From contig JBMDWZ010000130.1 of NCBI GenBank assembly GCA_048594865.1, positions 1 to 22,423 on the forward strand: a stretch of 22,423 nt of DNA, read 5' to 3'. This document shows positions 1 through 7,049 of this stretch, piece by piece. The position numbers and the translations under genes are program-made. The notes beneath the pieces are model-generated. The model did not search any database. It was not told where the DNA came from and saw only the letters and a list, made by a program, of their open reading frames with translations. This DNA is from CALKWS01 sp048594865. Its GTDB lineage: Bacteria; Actinomycetota; Actinomycetes; Actinomycetales; Beutenbergiaceae. How positions within the stretch are numbered: the stretch's first letter is position 1; each line of letters begins with the position of its first letter.

Positions 1-282
1 GGGAAGGAGCTGGACCGCGGCGCGTACGATGCGCCCGGCGTCCTTATCGACGACGATCGCGCCGTCCATCTTCGCCAGCTCACGGAGCCTGGTGGAGGAG
101 AAGGGCACATCCAGTTCGAATCCACCGGAGCAGATACTTGCTACGACGTCGTCGTAGCCGAGCACGATCAGCGCACCAGTACGACCCCGCAGGACGCGCT
201 CGAGGCCGTCACGCAATTCGGTCCCCGGTGCCACATCGCGCAGCGTTTGTCGCATGAGTGCTGGCAGAGCCGGATCGGCCAC
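1..282 (-). CDS. disA: DNA integrity scanning diadenylate cyclase DisA (N-terminal part)
   Basis: DisA makes the second messenger cyclic di-AMP from two ATP and, in the known family, slows synthesis when it meets branched DNA. The visible 94 codons cover the start of the DAC domain: an RTGALIVLG strand, then GGFELDV-PFS-TRLRELAKMDGAIVVD, which are family hallmarks. The GTG start at 282 is chosen because a GGAAGG Shine-Dalgarno lies 6-7 nt upstream and the family-like N-terminus begins there. The gene runs off the left edge, so the DGA/RHR catalytic motifs and the C-terminal helix-hairpin-helix DNA-binding domain are not seen. It follows radA on the same strand after 114 bp, the usual actinobacterial neighbourhood; in Bacillus, RadA is reported to restrain DisA. 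The 283-396 gap shows a possible TAGACT -10 (355-360, minus) but no convincing -35. Confidence 0.93.
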   Translation of the reverse strand, partial: MADPALPALMRQTLRDVAPGTELRDGLERVLRGRTGALIVLGYDDVVASICSGGFELDVPFSSTRLRELAKMDGAIVVDKDAGRIVRAAVQLLP

Positions 283-396
283 GTAACACCTTCCCGGTTG
301 CTTCGGTGGTTCCTCGAGTGTCGCGAGATGTGCCGCGACGCGTGCTTAGGGTGAAGTCTACGGCCTAGATGGGCGACTTTGGGGTGTCACCTGTCA

Positions 397-1785
397 CTAG
401 TTCATCGCCCGCGGCCTGGGACGTGCAAGGTCGATTGCCTCGGTGAGGTTTGCCGCCTGCAGCACCTGCATCCCGGCCGGATACCGCTCGGGTTCCAGGC
501 CTGGCCGGGGCTTGGGGACCAGGGCGGTGTGGAAACCAAGGCGGTGGGCTTCGGCGAGCCGTCGTTCGGTGCCATTGATCGTTCGCAACTCACCGGCGAG
601 CCCCACCTCGCCCACTGCCACCATCCCGGCAGCGACGGGTAGTTCGCTGATCGCGCTGATCACAGCGAGCGCGATTCCGAGATCGGCGGCCGGCTCGGTG
701 GCGCGCGAGCCACCCACGGTGGAGACGTAGATGTCTGTGCCGGTGGTGTTAGTGCCGTGCCGAGCGTGCAGAACTGCCAAGGTCATCGCGAGCCGTGCCG
801 AGTCGATCCCGGAGGTGGTCCGGCGGGCGTGCGGGTTCGTGGTGGGCGCCGCCAGGGCCTGGATTTCGGTGGGCATTGGCCGTCGGCCGTCGAGCGTGAC
901 GGTCACGCAGGTGCCCGGCACCGGGTAGCGGGCGCCGGACAGGAAGATGCCGCTGGGGTCGGATAGGGAGTGGATGCCGGACTCGGTGAGCGTGAAGCAG
1001 CCGACCTCATCGGTGGGCCCGTAGCGGTTCTTCAGCGCCCGGACCATCCGTAGTTGGTTGTATTTGTCGCCCTCGAACTGACACACGACGTCCACCAGGT
1101 GCTCCAGAACGCGCGGGCCGGCGATGGAGCCGTCCTTGGTGACGTGCCCAACGAGAACCACGGGCAGGTTCATCCGCTTGGCGACAGCGATCAGGCTTGC
1201 CGCGACCTCGCGAACTTGGGTCACCGAACCGGCGGAGGACTCCACTTGCGCCGAGGCGATCGTCTGCACCGAGTCGATGACCAGGAGGTCGGGGGTGTGG
1301 TGTTCGATCTGGGCGAGCACCGACGCCAGGTCAATCTCCGCTGCGAGCAGCAGGCCTGGAGCCAGGGCGCCGATTCGCTCGGCGCGCAGCCGAACCTGGC
1401 TGGCCGACTCTTCACCGGAGATGTACAGCACCTTGGACCCGCCGGTCGCGGTCCGGGCGGCGACATCGAGCAGCAGGGTCGACTTGCCCACGCCCGGCTC
1501 GCCCGCCAGCAAAACCACCGCGCCCGGGACCATCCCACCGCCGAGCACCCGGTCGAACTCATCCACGCCGGTGGACCGGAACCGCGCCGCCTCGGCGTCA
1601 ACCTGGTCGATCGGTATCGCCGGGGACCGGACGCTGCTCGCCGCCGTCGTCCGCGGACCTGCCTGTGGCGAACCCGCCTCGGTGACGCTGCCCCACGCCT
1701 GGCACTCCCCGCAGCGCCCGACCCACTTGGCCGTGGTCCAGCCACATTCGGCACAGTGATACGCAGGCTTGGTCTTTGCGGACAT
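397..1785 (-). CDS. radA: DNA repair protein RadA (Sms)
   Basis: RadA is a RecA-like ATPase that acts as a helicase and processes recombination intermediates in the cytoplasm. From the ATG at 1785 the protein has 462 residues, normal for the family. A C4 zinc finger (C11, C14, C25, C28) is followed by a Walker A motif GEPGVGKS (about 95-102), a Walker B-like LLVIDSVQT, the RadA signature KNRYG (about 252-256) and a C-terminal Lon-protease-like domain. Two in-frame upstream starts exist (GTG 1815, ATG 1803), but MSAKTKPAYHC matches the usual family N-terminus and has an AAGG motif 8 nt upstream. The upstream DNA is a tandem-repeat tract, so the promoter must lie close to or within it. disA follows downstream. 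Confidence 0.95.
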   Translation of the reverse strand: MSAKTKPAYHCAECGWTTAKWVGRCGECQAWGSVTEAGSPQAGPRTTAASSVRSPAIPIDQVDAEAARFRSTGVDEFDRVLGGGMVPGAVVLLAGEPGVGKSTLLLDVAARTATGGSKVLYISGEESASQVRLRAERIGALAPGLLLAAEIDLASVLAQIEHHTPDLLVIDSVQTIASAQVESSAGSVTQVREVAASLIAVAKRMNLPVVLVGHVTKDGSIAGPRVLEHLVDVVCQFEGDKYNQLRMVRALKNRYGPTDEVGCFTLTESGIHSLSDPSGIFLSGARYPVPGTCVTVTLDGRRPMPTEIQALAAPTTNPHARRTTSGIDSARLAMTLAVLHARHGTNTTGTDIYVSTVGGSRATEPAADLGIALAVISAISELPVAAGMVAVGEVGLAGELRTINGTERRLAEAHRLGFHTALVPKPRPGLEPERYPAGMQVLQAANLTEAIDLARPRPRAMN

Positions 1786-1836
1786 GCCCGAAACCTTAGC
1801 CATGCCCACCGACACCCGAGCTCATCCGCCCACACA

Positions 1837-1978
1837 GGCACCCAGCACGCAGCCGCCCAGCACGCGGGCACCCAGCACGCAGGCACTCAGCGCGCGCGTT
1901 CACGCCCTGCCCACTCACGCCCTGCCCACTCACGCCGTGCCCACTCACGCCGTGCCTACTCACGCCCTGCCCACTCAC
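1837..1978. repeat. 15-bp tandem repeats (two related blocks)
   Basis: Two blocks with a 15-bp period sit between the HNH gene stop (1984) and radA. Block 1 (1837-1896) has four units like GGCACCCAGCACGCA, the second and fourth degenerate. Block 2 (1900-1974) has five units like TCACGCCCTGCCCAC, differing only at C/G in the middle and one C/T, with a partial sixth to 1978. The repeats begin 5 nt beyond the HNH stop codon on the minus strand and occupy what should be the radA upstream region. There are no spacers, so this is a minisatellite and not a CRISPR array. Confidence 0.9.
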
Positions 1979-1983
1979 AAGGC

Positions 1984-3426
1984 CTATTGCCGCCAACTGA
2001 ACCGCACCTTGCCGCTGGCGAGTTTCTGGTTTCGGTAGCGATGGTCGTGGATTCGGTGATGGTGGAAGTTGCACAGAGGTATCGCGTTCGCCAGATCCGT
2101 TGGCCCGCCGTCTTCCCAGGCGGTGAGGTGGTGCAACTCCGACCAGGCGAAGGGTCGGTCGCAGTCCTCGGCCGCGCACGTGGTGTGGTTGACCGCCAGG
2201 GCCTTGCGGTGAGTTTCGGTGAAGAGCCGTTTCTCCCGGCCCAGGTCCAGGACCTGTGACTGGCCGCCGAGCACCGCGGGGACGATCCCGGCGGTGCAGG
2301 CCAACTGCCTGGCCTTGGCTGCGCTGATGGTCTCACCGGATTCGAGTCCGGCGACCGCAAGCTTTTCGCGAAGCACCTCGTGGTCGACGGTGACGATCAG
2401 AGTCGCCGCGGACCTGCCGGTGATGTGGTCGGTCGGTAGGTGCTCGATCAAATCGCACAGTGCATTCCCACTGGCCTTCGCCCAGTCCGCATTCTCGGCC
2501 TGCTTACTGACCGCCGCGATCCGGGAGTCAGTGCCGCCGCCGATACGCGAGGAGTTGGCTCCGGCAGCACTGCCACCCGCTTCGATGGCGCCGCTGCCAG
2601 CTACTGCCCCAGCTTTGGGCTTGTGGTCGTTGCCCTCATGCTGCCGTCGCGGCGCGGTCATGCTGTGGATGATCTTGCGAAGCAGGTGACCGTGGAACAC
2701 CGGCACCGTGAAGTTGCCCGTGACGGTCCCATCGTGGTTATCGCGTAGCCAGAGCTTGGTCTTGGCGCGAGCGCGTTCCTCTTCGCTGAGCACTTGGGCG
2801 TCCTCATGGGCATCGACGTCCTTCTTCGACGCCTCGATGGCCTCCAGCGCCCGGCGTGCCTTCTTGCGCAACTCTTCGGGGGAGGAGGTCTGGGCCTTAG
2901 CGATCAGATCGGCTTCTACTCGATCCCGCTCAACCTGCGTCAGGTCGCCGGGGAGCTGCTTGGTGACCCCGACGATGATCTCGGCATGGGGAGCGTGGAT
3001 GCTTCCTTTGATGAAAGCCTTACGAGTGGCCGAGGCGCCGTCGAGTCCGGTAGCGAGCTTCAGTTCTCGGTGTGCCGCCGCACCGTTGGTGCGGGTGGCC
3101 TTCGCCGCCCACTGAGAGGTGTTGGCCGCCCCGCTGCTCTTGGCAGCGTTCGACTTTTCCGCGTGTGCGAGTAGCCCAATCTTGAAGGACGTCATCCGCG
3201 CGATTGCTCGCTCAGCGCTACCAAGCAGCGAAGCCAACTCTTGGGCGCCCATGCGGGATGGGTCGAACGCTTCCAGCCGATCGAGCGCCGCATGCACTGG
3301 CCGTAATGGCGAGATGCCGCGAACCTGCCCGGAGGTCGGGGTCGGTGCGGCCATTTTCAGCGCCGAAGAACCCGCGAGTACAGCCCCAACAGGCGGGGTG
3401 CTCTGAGGTTTCGACAACGGTGCCAT
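1984..3426 (-). CDS. DUF222 / HNH endonuclease domain protein (13E12 family)
   Basis: The protein has 480 residues. The N-terminal two thirds looks like the helical DUF222 domain. A variable Ala/Gly/Ser-rich stretch lies near the middle. The C-terminus is an HNH nuclease: CAAEDCDRPFAWSELHHL, then W-DGG-TDL-N--PLC--HH--IH, giving the two metal-binding Cys pairs and the HH / N / H catalytic set at about residues 415-465. Such proteins are abundant and often multicopy in actinobacterial genomes (13E12 repeat family in mycobacteria); their biological role is unsettled. The ATG at 3426 is chosen because a TAGTAT -10 box ends 9 nt upstream; a second Met lies at residue 25. The gene is flanked on both sides by short tandem repeats and a possible SOS box lies upstream, which suggests an accessory insertion. 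Confidence 0.88.
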   Translation of the reverse strand: MAPLSKPQSTPPVGAVLAGSSALKMAAPTPTSGQVRGISPLRPVHAALDRLEAFDPSRMGAQELASLLGSAERAIARMTSFKIGLLAHAEKSNAAKSSGAANTSQWAAKATRTNGAAAHRELKLATGLDGASATRKAFIKGSIHAPHAEIIVGVTKQLPGDLTQVERDRVEADLIAKAQTSSPEELRKKARRALEAIEASKKDVDAHEDAQVLSEEERARAKTKLWLRDNHDGTVTGNFTVPVFHGHLLRKIIHSMTAPRRQHEGNDHKPKAGAVAGSGAIEAGGSAAGANSSRIGGGTDSRIAAVSKQAENADWAKASGNALCDLIEHLPTDHITGRSAATLIVTVDHEVLREKLAVAGLESGETISAAKARQLACTAGIVPAVLGGQSQVLDLGREKRLFTETHRKALAVNHTTCAAEDCDRPFAWSELHHLTAWEDGGPTDLANAIPLCNFHHHRIHDHRYRNQKLASGKVRFSWRQ

Positions 3427-3435
3427 AGAACAAAG

Positions 3436-3441
3436 ATACTA
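3436..3441 (-). promoter_or_regulatory. Probable -10 box (TAGTAT) of the HNH gene
   Basis: TAGTAT on the minus strand ends 9 nt before the ATG at 3426, so the transcript would have almost no leader. A TTGACC lies upstream, but with only a 14-bp spacer, so the -35 assignment is weak. Confidence 0.55.
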
Positions 3442-3469
3442 CGTACGACAGTTCGGGTCAAGGGTTTCT

Positions 3470-3485
3470 TCGAACTATTTTTCGA
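3470..3485. promoter_or_regulatory. Possible LexA/SOS box upstream of the HNH gene
   Basis: TCGAAC-TATT-TTTCGA differs at one half-site base from the actinobacterial SOS-box form TCGAAC-N4-GTTCGA. It lies about 44 bp upstream of the HNH start and just upstream of its -10 region. Outside the box the symmetry extends one base on each side (3469-3486). TTCGAA is self-palindromic, so a chance match is possible. Confidence 0.35.
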
Positions 3486-3539
3486 ATCTCTTCGGCGCAG
3501 CCCGGGTAACCCGGGGCCCACGCGCAACTCACCGCCACC

Positions 3540-3589
3540 GCTGCACCCGCAACCCGCGACCAGTGCTGCACCCGCAACCCGCGACCCTC
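3540..3589. repeat. 25-bp direct repeat (two copies)
   Basis: Two adjacent 25-bp copies (3540-3564 and 3565-3589) start GCTGCACCCGCAACCCGCGA and differ only in their last few bases. A degenerate third copy may begin at 3590. They lie in the divergent gap between the HNH gene and the ankyrin gene. Confidence 0.85.
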
Positions 3590-3602
3590 GCTACACCGCA
3601 AT

Positions 3603-3677
3603 CCGCCCAGCCCTACGCCGCCCAGCCCAACGCCACCCGGCCCGATGCCACCCAGACCAACGCCGCCCAGCCCAAAC
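3603..3677. repeat. 15-bp tandem repeat (five copies)
   Basis: Five units of the type CCGCCCAGCCCAACG start at 3603, 3618, 3633, 3648 and 3663. Units 1, 2 and 5 differ at one or two bases, units 3 and 4 at more. The period is a multiple of three, so every frame across it gives a pentapeptide repeat (QPNAA-like on plus, GGVGL-like on minus), but it lies outside the predicted coding starts on both sides. It ends 26 nt before the -10 box of the ankyrin gene. Confidence 0.88.
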
Positions 3678-3702
3678 CCCCGCGCCCCACCCGAGAGGCG
3701 CC

Positions 3703-3708
3703 TACTAT
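3703..3708 (+). promoter_or_regulatory. Probable -10 box (TACTAT) of the ankyrin gene
   Basis: TACTAT ends 8 nt before the ATG at 3717 and fits a leaderless transcript. It also argues that translation does not begin in the longer open frame upstream. Confidence 0.6.
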
Positions 3709-3716
3709 GTCGCTTC

Positions 3717-4976
3717 ATGAGCGACCCCTCCGCTCTCCGCAGCGCAAGGCCGCCTATGGAGACCGGCGACATCTACGTCTACGCCCACGGCAACGGCGGG
3801 ATCTTCATGTTGCGCGCCGAGAAGTACGGTGAAATCAGCGATCTAGTCTCGAGCAACACCATGCGCGGGGCGGTCGCCGCCGCCCAGGAGCAGGGGAGTC
3901 GAGTGTTCCTCGGCCGAGACCACTCCCAATATGCCGATGCTGTGGTGCGGATGGTCGAAGACGCCGGCCCGGTGCTCCCGTTCCACCCTGGATCTCCGCC
4001 ACTGATCTGGCGTGAGGGCACCAGCGCCCTGACCCAAGCGGCGGCGACCGGCGAGGTTGAGATGCTTGAAGACCTGGTTGGCCGCGGCATCCCCATCGAC
4101 GACGGCGATGATCACGGAGCGCGTCCGCTGCACCATGCTGCCGCGCGCGGCCAGGTCGCCGCGATCCGCCGGTTACTCGCCCTCGGAGCCGATCCAACAC
4201 TCACCAACCGGACCGGCGACACACCCTTGGACATGGCCCGCAAAGCCAACAAGCCCGAATCGGCCAAAGTCCTTCAGGGAGACTCCCAGGCGACGACGCA
4301 GACACAGACGACGACGAACCCGGCGCAAGCGACGGCCCCGGGTTCGGGGGAACACCGCTTCGGCTACGCCGGCATGGTGGTCCTAAACCTTCAGTTCCTT
4401 CTGATGGTCTTCCCAACCGCGGTCCTGGTGCTCATGGCCGTGGTGGGTGAACTGAACATCTGGATGCTTCTCTTCTTCGTGGGGCTGATCCTGCTTCCAT
4501 TGATCGTGGTGCCGCTGCCACTGTCCTGGAGGAGGAGCACGCCGGTGCGGCTCGAGGGCACGGTTCTGCACCTGCGCAACTGGCTCGGCGCCGCGCGCAC
4601 CCTAGATATCGCACAGGCCCGGATCGCTGGCCTCACCGGCCGACCCACGCCAAACCGTCCCCGAAGCCTGCTGTTGGCGCACCCCGAAGGTCGCTCGATC
4701 CCAGTGGAGAAGCTCGAGAGATTGGGTACCCCTGGCGAGGAAGCGGTCGAATACCACTCCCAACCCATCGTCGAACTGATCCTATCGGCGGGCATGCTGG
4801 ACAAGGTGGTCCGAGCGACCGGTCCCCTGATGCGAAGCTCAGGCGTCAGGCTGCTGCCGTCCTTCATCACCGCCAGCCGGTGGGCACAACTCACGCCGAA
4901 GCAGGCCCGGAGGGTTCGCCTCCGCGCGCTCGGTCGCGCGATCACCCGGCGTCGTCCACCCGGCCCAAACCCGTAA
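3717..4976 (+). CDS. Ankyrin-repeat membrane protein
   Basis: The protein has 419 residues from the ATG at 3717. I recognise domains but no named family. About residues 15-75 form a small alpha/beta domain (GDIYVYAHGNGGIFML...). About 100-180 hold two ankyrin repeats (TSALTQAAATGEVEMLEDLVGRG, then ARPLHHAAARGQVAAIRRLL). A Gln/Thr-rich linker follows. Two hydrophobic segments at about 220-265 form a membrane hairpin. The remainder (VRLEGTVLHLRNWLG... onward) looks like a cytoplasmic bacterial PH-like domain. The tail is very basic (RRVRLRALGRAITRRRPP). The frame stays open upstream to 3645, but the leaderless -10 at 3703 and the repeat composition upstream favour 3717. An alternative Met lies 13 residues in. 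The stop codon sits inside a 17-bp tandem repeat. The function is unknown; ankyrins suggest protein binding near the membrane. Confidence 0.8.
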   Translation: MSDPSALRSARPPMETGDIYVYAHGNGGIFMLRAEKYGEISDLVSSNTMRGAVAAAQEQGSRVFLGRDHSQYADAVVRMVEDAGPVLPFHPGSPPLIWREGTSALTQAAATGEVEMLEDLVGRGIPIDDGDDHGARPLHHAAARGQVAAIRRLLALGADPTLTNRTGDTPLDMARKANKPESAKVLQGDSQATTQTQTTTNPAQATAPGSGEHRFGYAGMVVLNLQFLLMVFPTAVLVLMAVVGELNIWMLLFFVGLILLPLIVVPLPLSWRRSTPVRLEGTVLHLRNWLGAARTLDIAQARIAGLTGRPTPNRPRSLLLAHPEGRSIPVEKLERLGTPGEEAVEYHSQPIVELILSAGMLDKVVRATGPLMRSSGVRLLPSFITASRWAQLTPKQARRVRLRALGRAITRRRPPGPNP

Positions 4977-5012
4977 ACCGGCCAAACCCGTAGACCGGCC
5001 AAACCCGCAAAC
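4961..5012. repeat. 17-bp tandem repeat spanning the ankyrin gene stop codon
   Basis: Three units lie at 4961-4978 (18 bp), 4979-4995 and 4996-5012, of the form CGGCCAAACCCGTAAAC / CGGCCAAACCCGTAGAC / CGGCCAAACCCGCAAAC, with a partial fourth. The gene's stop TAA (4974-4976) is in the first unit; the equivalent triplet is TAG in the second and CAA in the third. The repeat fills the gap to the convergent M3 peptidase gene. Confidence 0.88.
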
Positions 5013-5031
5013 CGGCCCAGCCCAAACGAAC

Positions 5032-6951
5032 CTACTTAGCCAACCACTGCGCAAACGCATCAAAGGAGTACGGCCGGCCCAGGAAGTCCGCCACCAGGTC
5101 CGCGGCGTCCTTGTTGCCGCCAGGCACCAGCACCCGGTCCCGGTACAGCGCGGCAACCTCGGGGTTGAACATGTCCCCGGAGTCGAACGCGGAGAACATG
5201 TCTTTGGCGATCACCAGGGACCACATGTAGGTGTAGTAACCCGAGGAGTACCCATCCAGGTGCCCAAACGAGGCAGACATATGGGTGTCGGGGATGTAGT
5301 CCAGCAGCGAGTACTTGGCCTGCAGTTCCTTGGTGCGCTGCGTCAGGTCTTCAACGTCCTCGGTGTGGAAGTAGTAGGACATCGCCGCGTAGAACATTTG
5401 AGTCCGCGCCAGCAGCCCCTTGCCGAAGTTGTCGGCTTCGCGCATCTGCGCCACCAAATCGGCCGGAATCGGCTCACCATCGGCGTTCAGTGCGAATGAC
5501 GCCAACACATCGGCGTCCCACGCCCACTCCTCCAGCATCTGACTCGGCGCCTCCACGAAGTCCCACTCGGTCGCCACCCCGGAGAACCGCACCCACTTCC
5601 CGTGACCGGCAAGGATGTGGTGCAGAAGGTGACCGAACTCGTGAAACAGCGTGACGACGTCGTCGTGCTCCATGAGTCCGCGGGAGAAGTTGCACGCCAG
5701 CACCCCCTGCGGGAGCGCGACGCCAGCCACGCCCGGGATCAGATCGAACTGGGCGGCGTGCTTGAACTTGCCATCGCGAGGATGCAGATCCAGCAGGATT
5801 CGGCCCACGTGCCGCTCGGTCTCGGTCTCAAAGACGTCATAGGTGGCCACGTCCTCATGCCAGACGACGGCGTCTACTTCCCGATACTCAAGCCCGAATA
5901 GCCGTCCGGTCACCTCGAGCAGTCCCTGGCGCACTCGCGCGAAGTCGAAGTAGGTGCGGACCTTCTGGGAGTCCACCCCGAAGCGCTCCTTGCTGACCAG
6001 CTCGTTGTAATAGGTCAGGTCTGCGGCGTCGATCGATACGGCGGCGGGGCGGTCCTCGCGTAGTCGGTCCAAGATGACCTCCCGGTCGGCAACCGCCGAC
6101 TCGGCAGCTGCCTCGGAGATCGAATCGATGAACTCGGCGATCGCGGTATCGGTGCCGATCATCTTCACTTCGGCGTCATACGCGGCCCAGTTCGCATACC
6201 CCAGCAGCTGGGCGTACTCGGCGCGCAGCGCAAAGATCTCCTTCAACACCGCATCATTCGCCGGCCACGCCTGATTGAGGAACTGCACCCGCAACTCACG
6301 TCGCGCTGCACCATCGTGAGCGAACGTGGAGAACGGGATGAGGTCGGGGTAGTCGGTGGTGATGCGAACCAGCCCGTCATCCCCGGCAGGGTGTTCCTCG
6401 ATCCAGTCCTGCGGCATCCCGTCAAGGGACGACGGCGGAACCTGGATCGAGCGCACGTCGTCACGGATGTTCTTACTAAAGTCTTGGCCCAACACCACCA
6501 GCCGCTCGGAGATATCCCGTAGCCGGTCGCGAACCTCCTGGTCCCGGTCCACGCCCGAACGGCGGAAGTCGCGCAGCACCTTGCCGTATAGCCGGGCCGC
6601 CAGCGCGTCCAAACCGTCGGCGCTCGCGCCATCGAAGAGGGCGAACAGTTCGGTGTCCTGGGAGAACTCGGTGCTGAGCTTGTCAACGTCCTGAACCACC
6701 TGATCGCCGGCCTCTCGGACGGCGGCCTCGGTGTGCAGTTCGGAGAAGGTCGATGCGACCGAGGCTAGGTTGCCCAGCGTGCGCTCCACCTCATCCCATC
6801 GGGTCAGGAGCTCGGTGGCGTCGGCGCCGTTCGCGGCCTTGAGCTCGGCGACGAGCGCGCGAGCGCGGTCCAGATCGGCGACCGCTCGATCGGTCAGCCA
6901 CCGCTCGGCAACGTCATTGGTGGGCAGTTCCAGGATGTGTAGTTCGCTCAC
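5032..6951 (-). CDS. M3 family zinc oligopeptidase
   Basis: This is a cytoplasmic zinc metallopeptidase (thimet oligopeptidase / oligopeptidase A type) that degrades short peptides. It has 639 residues, slightly shorter than the usual 650-700. The zinc site is clear: HEFGH at about 437-441 in FHEFGHLLHH, with the third ligand Glu in WDFVEAPSQMLEEW at about 467. A long helical N-terminal region carries charged heptad-like stretches, as in the family. There is no signal peptide. The GTG at 6951 is supported by a TACGCT -10 box ending 8 nt upstream and the lack of a Shine-Dalgarno. It is divergent from the gene at 7050 over a 98-bp gap and convergent with the ankyrin gene. Confidence 0.93.
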   Translation of the reverse strand: MSELHILELPTNDVAERWLTDRAVADLDRARALVAELKAANGADATELLTRWDEVERTLGNLASVASTFSELHTEAAVREAGDQVVQDVDKLSTEFSQDTELFALFDGASADGLDALAARLYGKVLRDFRRSGVDRDQEVRDRLRDISERLVVLGQDFSKNIRDDVRSIQVPPSSLDGMPQDWIEEHPAGDDGLVRITTDYPDLIPFSTFAHDGAARRELRVQFLNQAWPANDAVLKEIFALRAEYAQLLGYANWAAYDAEVKMIGTDTAIAEFIDSISEAAAESAVADREVILDRLREDRPAAVSIDAADLTYYNELVSKERFGVDSQKVRTYFDFARVRQGLLEVTGRLFGLEYREVDAVVWHEDVATYDVFETETERHVGRILLDLHPRDGKFKHAAQFDLIPGVAGVALPQGVLACNFSRGLMEHDDVVTLFHEFGHLLHHILAGHGKWVRFSGVATEWDFVEAPSQMLEEWAWDADVLASFALNADGEPIPADLVAQMREADNFGKGLLARTQMFYAAMSYYFHTEDVEDLTQRTKELQAKYSLLDYIPDTHMSASFGHLDGYSSGYYTYMWSLVIAKDMFSAFDSGDMFNPEVAALYRDRVLVPGGNKDAADLVADFLGRPYSFDAFAQWLAK

Positions 6952-6959
6952 GGTTCCCG

Positions 6960-6965
6960 AGCGTA
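6960..6965 (-). promoter_or_regulatory. Probable -10 box (TACGCT) of the M3 peptidase gene
   Basis: TACGCT on the minus strand ends 8 nt before the GTG start at 6951. No Shine-Dalgarno fits between them, so the mRNA is probably leaderless. Confidence 0.55.
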
Positions 6966-7037
6966 ACTGGCGCCGCCAACGTTTTTCACTCCGTGGTCCC
7001 CGCCGGCCCTCCAGCGCGCCCGCGGCAGGTGCCCGCG

Positions 7038-7043
7038 TAGGGT
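7038..7043 (+). promoter_or_regulatory. Probable -10 box (TAGGGT) for the gene at 7050
   Basis: TAGGGT ends 6 nt before the ATG at 7050, placing the expected transcription start at the A of ATG. Confidence 0.6.
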
Positions 7044-7049
7044 AAGCCC

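Noticed and set aside
1837..1978. CRISPR-like appearance of regularly spaced repeats
   Set aside because: Units are 15 bp and directly abutting with no unique spacers, and no cas genes are present.
1054..2259. Long plus-strand open frame (about 401 codons) opposite radA and the HNH gene
   Set aside because: It is antisense to two clear genes, runs through the 15-bp repeats, and its composition is typical of a GC-rich shadow frame.
3645..3716. Upstream extension of the ankyrin protein (24 Pro-rich residues)
   Set aside because: It is translated repeat DNA, and the TACTAT -10 box at 3703-3708 would lie inside it; the start at 3717 fits better.
3458..3772. Minus-strand frame with a GGVGL pentapeptide repeat, reminiscent of glycine-rich PPE/MPTR proteins
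   Set aside because: The repeat is just the 15-bp minisatellite read on the other strand; the frame covers the ankyrin promoter and start and has no start signal of its own.
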